This document shows, in pieces, positions 14,644 through 20,602 of a stretch of 20,602 bases of DNA. Under the pieces are notes generated by a model. The model ran no database searches, was not told the DNA's origin, and saw only the letters and a list, made by a program, of their open reading frames with translations. Numbering within the stretch: the first letter of the stretch is position 1; every line of letters begins with the position of its first letter. This DNA comes from an uncultured Bacilli bacterium (GTDB taxonomy: Bacteria; Bacillota_I; Bacilli_A; RF39; UBA660). Location of the stretch: contig CAKOKU010000016.1 of the NCBI GenBank assembly GCA_934095865.1, positions 1-20,602 on the forward strand. Reading direction: 5' to 3'. A program made the position numbers and the translations under genes.

Positions 14644-17460
14644 GTGAAATTTAGGATATCAAAAAAAGATTTAATAATTTTAATTGTATTTTTAGTATTT
14701 CTTTTATACCTTTGTGCAATAGGAGTAATGAACTTTGTAACTTTTGGCTCGAAAGGAACTTTATATGGTCTTAATCCATTTCCCGCTTTTTCTAAAGATT
14801 ATATTGCATTAACATTACTATTATATTTTATTTGTGTAATAGTAATTTTTGCTTCTGTATCATCATATGTCTTTGAAAAAAAGAGTGGCAAGGGCGTAGG
14901 CGTTGTAGTTGAAGACAAAGTAGAGACTGGTTATTCCTCATGGGCTAAAGAAAAATCTATTAAAGAAGATCGTGGCGTTGCAATGGTAGATTATACTGCT
15001 CCTACAATTAATGCCGCAGGTATTCCTTTAATTTATGATACTAAAAAACATGAAGTTTGGGTTGATAATGGCGAATATCATACTGTTGTTATAGGTTCGT
15101 CTGGCTCTGGTAAATCACAATGTATTGTTAAACCATTAGTTAATATGTTAGCTAAAAAGGGTGAGTCAATGATTATAACTGACCCTAAAGGAGAACTATA
15201 TCAATCAGCTGCTACAAGATTGAAACAATTAGGTTATAATGTCATTGTTTTAAATTTCCGTGACCCACTTCGTGGCAACGCTTGGAATCCATTAACTTTG
15301 CCTTATCAATACATGAAAATGGGAAATATGGATAAAGCAACCGAACTATTAGACGATGTAGCACTTAATATTTTGTATGATCCAAATAATAAAGGGGAGC
15401 CATTCTGGGAAAAAAGTGCCGCTGACTTCTTTTCTGGTTTAGCTTTAGGGCTATTTCAAGATGCTAAAGAAGAAGAAATTAATATTAACTCTATTAGTTA
15501 TATGTCAAATGTTGGTGATGAACGTCTTGGCCCTTCTAACTATCTTAAAGAATATTTTAATTTAAAAGGCGAAGATTCTCCAGCGTATACATTTGCTGCT
15601 AATACAATAAATGCTCCAAGTGATACTAAAGGTGGAATCATGTCTACATTTCGTCAGAAAATACGTTTGTTTGCATCTAGAAAAAATCTATCAGAGATGT
15701 TAGGACATAGTGATTTTAGTATTTTAGATATAGGAAAACAAAAAACTGCTGTCTTTATTGTAATTCATGATGAGAAAACCACTTATCATGCTCTTGCTAC
15801 TATCTTCATTAAACAAGCATATGAAACATTAGTTGATGTTGCCCAAGAAAACGGTGGTAAATTGCCAATTAGAACGAACTTTATTTTAGATGAATTTGCC
15901 AATATGCCGCCATTAAAAGATGTTGACTCAATGGTTACTGCAGCCCGCAGCCGTTGTATGCGTTTTACTTTTATCATTCAAAACTTTGCCCAATTAAACG
16001 ATGTTTATGGTAAAGAAGTAGCTGAAGTAATTCGTGGTAACTGCGGTAATACAATTTATCTAATATCAAGTGAACTTGCTGCCTTAGAAGAAATAAGTAA
16101 AATGTGTGGTGAAGTTAAATCTAAAGAAAAAGATAAAACAGCTTCAACTCCATTAATTACAGTTAGTGATTTACAAAAGTTTAAAATGGGAGAGGCTTTG
16201 TTAATTAGAACTCGTAAAGGTCCATTTAAAACTAAATTACAATTTGATTATAAAATGAACTGGGGTTATGAACAAATAGACGCTCAATTCCCAATTAGAG
16301 AATCAAAAAATGTCGAACTATTTGATATTAAGACATTTGTTAAAGAAAAAAAGAAAGAGCAATCACTAAAAAATCCAACTCCAATGAATCCTTTTGGGGG
16401 TACAACACCATTTGATAATCCATTTGCTCCAAATCAATTTGGTGCAACAAATGCTATTAATCCATTTGCACCTCAAGCTCATTCTCCAATGCCAAATCAA
16501 AATATAAATCCATTATCAACACCAACTCAAACGCCAGCATCGAATCCTTTTGGAATGCCAAATACTCAAGCCAACAATAATGGCTTTGGCAGTAATTTAG
16601 ATTTAGATGCTATGTTAAAAGATATTGATAAAAAAATTGCTGAATTAGATGCTCAAGAGGCCAGAGAAAAAGAAGAGGCTAGGAAAAAGCAAGAAATGGC
16701 TATGCAGAATACCCAAAATACAGTTGTGCCTAATAAAGAGACGCCAAATATTAATAATATGACGCCTTTTCCAGATATTAACTATGACATAAATGCTCTA
16801 TCAAATAATGCCATTCATGCCTTAGAAAATAATAAACCGCTTGAACAAACTAAGACTCCTGATATTTCAGTTCTACCAGAGAATAATAACTTCCATACTT
16901 CAATTCCTGATGCAGAAATTAAATCACCAGAATTAAAATCAGAAAATATCAATAATAAATTTATAAACGAAATTAATAGTATTTCAGCAGCTCCTTCATT
17001 ATCTAATAATAATAGCATGAGTGAAATTCAAACTAATGCATATAAGACTCCAACTACTGATAATAATATTAATATTTCAGATGCTTTATCAAATCCACTA
17101 GCAGAAACACCTTCTTTCCCATTTAAGGAAAAAGTAGAAATTGAACCTGCTACCGAAGTATCAAAGAGTACAAATAATAGCCTAAGAGATATGCTTTATA
17201 ATCCTGCTAATACTGCATTTAATACAGATGTTTTAGACGAAACTCCAAAAACAAATCCTATGGAAACCATAAGTAATATAGATAAAACATCACCTGTTAA
17301 TCAAAATACTATAAAACAATTTGAAACAAAACCTATTACTAATGAAGTAATTAAGAGTTCAGATAAACCTAAAATAAATATTAAACCAGAAGAAATAACT
17401 AATACAGATAATTTAATTTCTGATGATGAATTTTTTGATGATTTCTTCGGCGAAGAATAA
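14644..17460 (+). CDS. virD4: VirD4/TraG-family coupling ATPase with long disordered tail
   Basis: A 938-residue type IV coupling protein. Two transmembrane helices lie at about 7-27 and 48-72. The NTPase domain has Walker A GSSGSGKS (151-158, K157), then MIITDPKGELY, Walker B LDEFANMPP (D416, E417), AARSRCMRFTFIIQNFAQL and an RTRKGPFKTKL strand, all typical of VirD4/TraG. Coupling proteins select substrates and feed them to the channel. After about residue 565 comes an unusual 370-residue low-complexity tail rich in Asn, Pro, Thr and Ser with repeated NPF motifs (about 580-650) and an acidic end (DDEFFDDFFGEE). I chose GTG 14644 because GGGTG (14633-14637) is well spaced for it; GTG 14635, nine bases earlier, overlaps that site. 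A terminator follows directly. Confidence 0.9.
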   Translation: MKFRISKKDLIILIVFLVFLLYLCAIGVMNFVTFGSKGTLYGLNPFPAFSKDYIALTLLLYFICVIVIFASVSSYVFEKKSGKGVGVVVEDKVETGYSSWAKEKSIKEDRGVAMVDYTAPTINAAGIPLIYDTKKHEVWVDNGEYHTVVIGSSGSGKSQCIVKPLVNMLAKKGESMIITDPKGELYQSAATRLKQLGYNVIVLNFRDPLRGNAWNPLTLPYQYMKMGNMDKATELLDDVALNILYDPNNKGEPFWEKSAADFFSGLALGLFQDAKEEEININSISYMSNVGDERLGPSNYLKEYFNLKGEDSPAYTFAANTINAPSDTKGGIMSTFRQKIRLFASRKNLSEMLGHSDFSILDIGKQKTAVFIVIHDEKTTYHALATIFIKQAYETLVDVAQENGGKLPIRTNFILDEFANMPPLKDVDSMVTAARSRCMRFTFIIQNFAQLNDVYGKEVAEVIRGNCGNTIYLISSELAALEEISKMCGEVKSKEKDKTASTPLITVSDLQKFKMGEALLIRTRKGPFKTKLQFDYKMNWGYEQIDAQFPIRESKNVELFDIKTFVKEKKKEQSLKNPTPMNPFGGTTPFDNPFAPNQFGATNAINPFAPQAHSPMPNQNINPLSTPTQTPASNPFGMPNTQANNNGFGSNLDLDAMLKDIDKKIAELDAQEAREKEEARKKQEMAMQNTQNTVVPNKETPNINNMTPFPDINYDINALSNNAIHALENNKPLEQTKTPDISVLPENNNFHTSIPDAEIKSPELKSENINNKFINEINSISAAPSLSNNNSMSEIQTNAYKTPTTDNNINISDALSNPLAETPSFPFKEKVEIEPATEVSKSTNNSLRDMLYNPANTAFNTDVLDETPKTNPMETISNIDKTSPVNQNTIKQFETKPITNEVIKSSDKPKINIKPEEITNTDNLISDDEFFDDFFGEE

Positions 17461-17485
17461 GTGCTACTAAACGTAGTGCTTTTTT
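17459..17485 (+). terminator. Intrinsic terminator after VirD4
   Basis: AAGTGCTAC pairs with GTAGTGCTT (two G-U pairs) around the loop TAAAC, followed by six T (17480-17485). The stem begins within the VirD4 stop codon. It ends the T4SS block. Confidence 0.72.
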
Positions 17486-17507
17486 AAAACTTTTAAAAGA
17501 TGCTAAA

Positions 17508-17536
17508 CGGACACCCTAACTTTTTAGACATAAAAT
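17508..17536 (+). promoter_or_regulatory. Putative promoter of the rhodanese gene
   Basis: CGGACA (17508-17513, 4 of 6 matches to TTGACA), a 17-base spacer and TAAAAT (17531-17536), followed by GGAAAGGAG (17544-17552) and the ATG at 17558. It lies between a terminator and the gene, where a promoter is needed. Confidence 0.45.
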
Positions 17537-17557
17537 ATAAAAAGGAAAGGAGTGTAT

Positions 17558-17812
17558 ATGCAATCGATTTATTTAAAAGATTATAATCCAGCTATGGGGA
17601 CTTTAATCGATGTTGAAGATGCCAGTATTTATAAAATGCATCATTTAGATGGTGCAATTAATATACCTTATTTACAATTAACATATCAATTCCAAGAATT
17701 ATTAGATAAAAATAAAAAATATTACATTTATTGTAATGCTGGTCATAAGAGTAGAAGAGCAGTTTCTATCCTTGAAATCTATGGATATAACGTTACGCAA
17801 GTATTATTATAA
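17558..17812 (+). CDS. Small single-domain rhodanese-like sulfurtransferase
   Basis: An 84-residue rhodanese domain with LIDVED (about 16-21), the conserved HLDGAINIP strand (29-37) and the active-site loop YCNAGHKS with catalytic C59. The loop has the CxxGxxS pattern. Family members carry a persulfide on this Cys and pass sulfur to acceptors. It is slightly short, ending soon after the YGYNV strand where many single-domain rhodaneses have 95-110 residues. ATG 17558 is preferred to GTG 17552 because the GGAAAGGAG site overlaps the GTG. It appears to be a single-gene unit between the T4SS block and the surface-protein block; a functional link to either is not shown. Confidence 0.88.
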   Translation: MQSIYLKDYNPAMGTLIDVEDASIYKMHHLDGAINIPYLQLTYQFQELLDKNKKYYIYCNAGHKSRRAVSILEIYGYNVTQVLL

Positions 17813-17846
17813 CCGTTAGTAGTCCAATTTGTTTACTTATAATAAA

Positions 17847-17860
17847 TTTGATAAATCAAA
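17847..17860. promoter_or_regulatory. Short inverted repeat upstream of the first TasA/CalY-like gene
   Basis: TTTGAT-AA-ATCAAA is a perfect 6-base-arm palindrome 17 bases upstream of the -35 box. It could be an operator, but AT-rich palindromes of this size can arise by chance. Confidence 0.3.
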
Positions 17861-17877
17861 AAAGTTTACAAAATGAC

Positions 17878-17906
17878 TTGAAATCAATTTCATAATTTGT
17901 TATTAT
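17878..17906 (+). promoter_or_regulatory. Strong promoter of the first TasA/CalY-like gene
   Basis: TTGAAA (17878-17883), a 17-base spacer and TATTAT (17901-17906), followed by AGAGGAGGA (17915-17923) at good distance from the ATG at 17931. Promoter, ribosome site and a tidy terminator indicate high expression. Confidence 0.75.
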
Positions 17907-17930
17907 GTAATCATAGAGGAGGATAAAGAA

Positions 17931-18536
17931 ATGGAGAAGAAAAATGTTATCTTTTTAAGTGTAATAGCAGTAGCTACACTATTAACTGCCGTAATCGGTA
18001 CAACATTTGCTTACTTCACAGCTAGTGTTACAACTACTAAACCAGAAAATTCTAACACTACTGTAAAGACTAAAACAATTGCTAGTGCCATAATGGATAT
18101 GGGAAGTAAAATCAACCCAACTGACGTATTACCTGGTTACAAAGAAGTTAAACCTGTAACTGTAACTGGTTCTGGTGCTGCTGATTCTGAACCAGCAAAC
18201 GCTACTATTACTGTTACACCTAGTCTTGGTGAAGCATTTGCAACAGATGTAACTTGGAAATTATATAAATCATCAACTGCTATCACTTGTACTCATAACA
18301 GAGTAACAACTGGTACTCAATATTATGATGATGCTAAATGTACTATTCCTGCTGGTGCTGAAGTTGTAATTGACAACGGCGGCGCAACTGCTAAGTCATA
18401 CAACACTTCAGTTGCATACAATACTAAAGATAGTTATTATCTAGTAGTTGAATATGCAAATAATGATAACCAAACAGCTACTCAAGCTGGTCAATCATTC
18501 AGTATTGATTTATCATTTGCATCAAAAGCTGACTAA
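17931..18536 (+). CDS. TasA/CalY (camelysin)-like secreted surface protein 1
   Basis: A 201-residue protein with a SipW-type signal peptide: MEKKN, a hydrophobic core and TTFAYFTA (about 23-31), where cleavage would occur. The mature part is a predicted all-beta domain with LPGYKEVKPVTVTGSG (about 67-82), WKLY and two cysteines (ITCTHN, AKCTIP) that may pair. It ends in SFSIDLSFASK, like TasA/CalY proteins, which form matrix fibres in Bacillus. Family members were once called M73 camelysin peptidases. It has its own strong promoter and terminator and regular codon use (GCT, ACT, GTT), suggesting an abundant protein. No SipW-like signal peptidase gene is in the window. It ends in two stops, TAA TAG. 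Confidence 0.82.
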   Translation: MEKKNVIFLSVIAVATLLTAVIGTTFAYFTASVTTTKPENSNTTVKTKTIASAIMDMGSKINPTDVLPGYKEVKPVTVTGSGAADSEPANATITVTPSLGEAFATDVTWKLYKSSTAITCTHNRVTTGTQYYDDAKCTIPAGAEVVIDNGGATAKSYNTSVAYNTKDSYYLVVEYANNDNQTATQAGQSFSIDLSFASKAD

Positions 18537-18546
18537 TAGCAATTTA

Positions 18547-18577
18547 AGACTTAACGACTCAATGTTAGGTCTTTTTT
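18547..18577 (+). terminator. Intrinsic terminator after TasA/CalY-like gene 1
   Basis: A 9-bp stem AGACTTAAC/GTTAGGTCT with one G-U pair (18547-18555 with 18564-18572), an 8-base loop, and a run of T beginning within the stem end. It ends the gene 1 transcript cleanly. Confidence 0.82.
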
Positions 18578-18602
18578 TGTTTTAAAAAAAATAGGGCCAA
18601 TG

Positions 18603-18692
18603 AAATCTAGTGTGAAGTAAAAGTGACTAAAAATTGGTACTTAATTTTAAAAAACAATAAAATCTAGTGTGAAATTAAGCGAGCTAAAAATT
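18603..18692. repeat. Pair of 33-base direct repeats in the promoter region of the second TasA/CalY-like gene
   Basis: The two copies, 18603-18635 and 18660-18692 (57-base period), share 14 leading bases (AAATCTAGTGTGAA) and 9 trailing bases (CTAAAAATT) around a diverged 10-base core, 26 of 33 identical. The second copy ends 14 bases before the -35 box at 18707. They may be binding sites of a regulator or remnants of a small repeat family. Confidence 0.7.
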
Positions 18693-18706
18693 ACTTCGGA
18701 TATTTA

Positions 18707-18735
18707 TTGATAAAAAGAATTAAATTTGTTATTAT
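18707..18735 (+). promoter_or_regulatory. Promoter of the second TasA/CalY-like gene
   Basis: TTGATA (18707-18712), a 17-base spacer and TATTAT (18730-18735). AGGTGAT (18742-18748) precedes the ATG at 18755. The -10 hexamer and spacing match the promoter of gene 1, so the two may be co-regulated at the polymerase level. Confidence 0.65.
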
Positions 18736-18754
18736 TATACTAGGTGATAATAAG

Positions 18755-19303
18755 ATGGATAGTATAGGAACAAAAGAGAAAAAAATATATCAGATAATGT
18801 CACTAGCATTATTTTTAATTTGTTTAATTGCGTTAACTGTAACAGGCTCATATGCCTATTTTGCTGCTAAAATAAATGCCAATGGCGATGGAAGTGCTGT
18901 TGTAACAACCGCTAATCTAAAAGCAACATTTTCTGATGGTAAAGATATATCCTTAACAAATGCATTACCAGGTGCAAAAACAAGTACTAAAACAATTACA
19001 TTTACTAATACTGGATCTGAAAAATTAAATTATAGTATTAATTGGAAAAACTTAACTAATGGAGGTTTGACTGGTCTAAAATATACTATAACTTGCGATT
19101 CAAGTGACATAACAGGAACCGGTACGAATTTAAGTATGCCAACAAGCGCAACTTCAATTATCAGTGGCACTATTGCTCCTAATGTAACGCATACATGTAA
19201 TCTTCAAATTGCTTATACAGATACTGGTGCTGATCAAACCGCTGAAAAAGGTAAAACATTTACCGTTAGCCTAGAAGCAATCGCTAGTCCAGTTAATAAC
19301 TAA
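18755..19303 (+). CDS. TasA/CalY-like secreted surface protein 2
   Basis: A 182-residue protein. Its SipW-type signal peptide has a charged start, a hydrophobic core and TVTGSYAYFAAK (about 28-39). The mature part is a beta-sandwich-like domain with ALPGAKTSTKTITFTNTG (about 70-87), NYSINWKNL, two cysteines (ITCDSS, HTCNLQ) and a C-terminal TFTVSLEAI strand. It has the same layout as gene 1 with low sequence identity. ATG 18755 is preferred over an upstream TTG at 18707, because that TTG belongs to the promoter -35 box and the ATG has an AGGTGAT site. It is followed 23 bases later by the small membrane-protein gene, so it probably heads a three-gene operon ending in the calcium-repeat protein. 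Confidence 0.8.
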   Translation: MDSIGTKEKKIYQIMSLALFLICLIALTVTGSYAYFAAKINANGDGSAVVTTANLKATFSDGKDISLTNALPGAKTSTKTITFTNTGSEKLNYSINWKNLTNGGLTGLKYTITCDSSDITGTGTNLSMPTSATSIISGTIAPNVTHTCNLQIAYTDTGADQTAEKGKTFTVSLEAIASPVNN

Positions 19304-19326
19304 GAAGTAAGGAGTAATACTTCAAT

Positions 19327-19569
19327 ATGATAAACCAAAAAGAAAGTGAACTTGTTAAGAAAAAATTTTTACAAAAATTAGAATATTACATAAAAAAAGA
19401 TGAACAAGAACGAAATTTAATTTTACGTTTAATGGTCTGCTGCTTCGTTGTTGCTTTAATCTTTACTGCTATATCATCACTTATGCTGTATATGTCATTT
19501 AAAACTAGTGAAGAAAAAAATATTTCCCATCCAGTTAGTATTGTAGAAGGAGATGTCCAAAATGAATAA
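19327..19569 (+). CDS. Small single-pass membrane protein, unknown function
   Basis: An 80-residue protein with a charged amphipathic N-terminal helix (about 1-30, Lys/Glu-rich), one transmembrane helix (about 33-58, with a CC pair at its start) and a short outer acidic tail. An AAGGAG site lies 11-12 bases upstream. The 3' end overlaps the calcium-repeat gene by 8 bases (ATGAATAA), so the two are translationally coupled. The family is not recognised. It may be an accessory or membrane partner for the repeat protein. Confidence 0.65.
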   Translation: MINQKESELVKKKFLQKLEYYIKKDEQERNLILRLMVCCFVVALIFTAISSLMLYMSFKTSEEKNISHPVSIVEGDVQNE

Positions 19570-20602
19570 AGAGGAAAATACAAATATTGTTAATTCATCA
19601 GAAAATCAAACTAATAACCAAAATAAAAAAAATAGTACAGAGAAAAAAATCTATAAAATAATTATGATAATAATAATCATAATTTTATTACTATTAATAA
19701 CTAGTTGCTGCTGCTTTGGTTACCATAAAAAATATGGTCTAAACATAGATATTAACAACGATGGTTACCCAGAAGTAAATATAGATTTAGATAACGATGG
19801 CAAGTGTGAAAAAAACTGTGCCAAACCCTTTAGCAGAAAACCAAGAGTAAACATTACATATAGTAAGACTAATTTGGAAAAAGTACTATTTAATTTAGAT
19901 ACTGATGGTGACGGCAAACCTGATAGAAATTTAATGAACCAAGATACTAATAGTGATGGTAAGTGTGATTTGAACTGTGATACTGATGGTGACGGCTGGC
20001 CTGACATTAATATAGATGTTGATGGCGATGGCAAAGCTGATTTAAATATAGACATCGATGGCGATGGTAAAGCTGATTTAAATATAGATACTAACGATGA
20101 TGCTATTGCTGACTTAAACATTGATTTAAATAATGATGGCAAATGCGATTTAAATTGTGATACTAATAACGATGGTAAAGCCGATTTAAACATAGATACC
20201 AATAATGATAATAAATGCGACGTTAATTGTGATACAGATGGTGATGGCAAAGCAGATATTAATATAGATACTAATGGCAACGGTTTGCCAGATACAAACC
20301 TAGATATTGATAAAGATGGTATTGCCGATGTAAATGTTGACAAAGATGGTGATGGCAAAGGCGATTGGAATAAAATGAAACAAGATACCGACGGTGATGG
20401 CAAGTGCGACTTAAACTGTGATACTGATGGCGATGAATGGCCAGATCGTAATGTTGATTTAGATGGTGATGGTAAACCAGATATTAACATAGATACTAAT
20501 GGTAACGGATATCCAGATACAAATTTAGATATTGATAAAGATGGTATTGCCGATGTAAATGTTGACAAAGATGGTGATGGCAAAGGCGATTGGAATAAAA
20601 TG
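19562..20602 (+). CDS. Surface protein with tandem calcium-loop (thrombospondin type 3-like) repeats, partial
   Basis: An open frame of 347 codons from ATG 19562 with no stop before the window end. An Asn/Lys/Glu-rich N-terminus (1-32) precedes a very hydrophobic Ile/Leu helix (33-48) ending ITSCCC (C49-C51), which could be a membrane anchor or a loose lipobox. From about residue 60 the chain is built of 12-residue units of the form N-(I/L/V)-D-x-(D/N)-x-(D/N)-G-x-x-D-x, matching the D-x-D-x-D-G-x-x-D calcium-binding loop of thrombospondin type 3, dockerin and EF-hand-like repeats. An irregular spacer lies at about 85-110. Five units carry a C-x3-C pair (as in KCDLNC). AGAAGGAGA (19545-19553) is the ribosome site. 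It is likely a rigid, calcium-stabilised surface stalk, but the C-terminal part is missing. Confidence 0.85.
   Translation, partial: MNKEENTNIVNSSENQTNNQNKKNSTEKKIYKIIMIIIIIILLLLITSCCCFGYHKKYGLNIDINNDGYPEVNIDLDNDGKCEKNCAKPFSRKPRVNITYSKTNLEKVLFNLDTDGDGKPDRNLMNQDTNSDGKCDLNCDTDGDGWPDINIDVDGDGKADLNIDIDGDGKADLNIDTNDDAIADLNIDLNNDGKCDLNCDTNNDGKADLNIDTNNDNKCDVNCDTDGDGKADINIDTNGNGLPDTNLDIDKDGIADVNVDKDGDGKGDWNKMKQDTDGDGKCDLNCDTDGDEWPDRNVDLDGDGKPDINIDTNGNGYPDTNLDIDKDGIADVNVDKDGDGKGDWNKM
19738..20602 (+). repeat. 36-base coding tandem repeat with 225-base higher-order unit
   Basis: The calcium-loop units repeat at DNA level with a 36-base period, most clearly between 20005 and 20350. On top of this a 225-base (75-residue) block recurs: 20301-20377 and 20526-20602 are identical over 77 bases, and the bases just upstream differ by only a few changes. 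Two copies of a KCDLNCDTDGD block (about 19950 and 20400) belong to the same pattern. Confidence 0.9.

Noticed and set aside
1738..17460. Interpretation as a complete integrative conjugative element.
   Set aside because: No relaxase, integrase, origin of transfer, replication gene or att-like direct repeats were found in the window, so conjugative transfer cannot be supported from this sequence alone.
17507..17531. GGACACCC...TTTTTAGACA before the rhodanese gene, which looks like an IS3-type terminal repeat.
   Set aside because: No partner repeat or transposase remnant is nearby, it does not match the IS end at 541-565, and the same bases give a reasonable -35/-10 promoter pair for the rhodanese gene.
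19765..20583. A 272-codon open frame on the minus strand with many Pro, Ser and Leu repeats.
   Set aside because: It is the antisense of the calcium-loop repeats; its periodicity comes from the 36-base unit of the plus-strand gene. It has no family resemblance and conflicts with the coupled plus-strand start at 19562.
19738..20602. Possible CRISPR array, because of regularly spaced 36-base repeats.
   Set aside because: The repeats are contiguous coding units without unique spacers, remain in one open frame with a clear protein motif, and no cas gene is present.

Overview
The window is about 20.6 kb of AT-rich DNA with standard-code genes, strong AGGAGG-type ribosome binding sites, intrinsic terminators, lipobox lipoproteins and SpoIID/M23 wall enzymes. 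This points to a low-GC Gram-positive bacterium of the Firmicutes, probably a Mollicutes-related or Erysipelotrichia/Bacilli gut-type lineage. The lineage is inferred, not shown. All 20 complete genes stop with TAA (15) or TAG (5), never TGA, and tryptophan is written TGG.

Layout. (1) 1-565, minus strand: left end of an IS3-family (IS150-like) insertion sequence with a broken orfA and the start of orfB, cut by the window edge. (2) 590-1528, minus: an Rpn/YhgA-like PD-(D/E)XK nuclease gene. (3) 1738-17460, plus: the main content, a type IV secretion system (T4SS)-like machine. It opens with a strong promoter and four small single-pass, Cys-containing proteins sharing an N-terminal motif, then a TadZ/CpaE-like deviant P-loop protein. 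Next come a VirB2-like pilin with its own promoter and terminator, a secreted VirB2-like paralogue with an extracellular domain, a VirB6/TrbL-like channel protein, a PrgI/VirB3-like protein and a VirB4 ATPase encoded as two overlapping genes. The block ends with a membrane-anchored SpoIID + M23 wall hydrolase, two paralogous LppM-like lipoproteins and a VirD4/TraG coupling ATPase with a long disordered tail. (4) 17558-17812: a small rhodanese. (5) 17931 to the end, plus: a surface/matrix block of two TasA/CalY-type proteins, a small one-TM protein, and a large protein made of 12-residue calcium-loop repeats that runs off the right edge.

How it may work together (inference). VirB4 and VirD4 would power a membrane channel built from the VirB6-, VirB3- and VirB2-like proteins. 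The SpoIID-M23 enzyme would open the wall, and the lipoproteins and pseudopilin-like proteins would form the extracellular part. No relaxase, integrase, origin of transfer or replication gene is visible, so this may be a resident secretion or surface machine rather than an ordinary conjugative element. That conclusion is limited by the window size.

The two ends look like assembly breaks. The left end lies inside an insertion sequence. The last 77 bases are an exact copy of a stretch 225 bases upstream, so the right end is probably a contig end inside a tandem-repeat gene.
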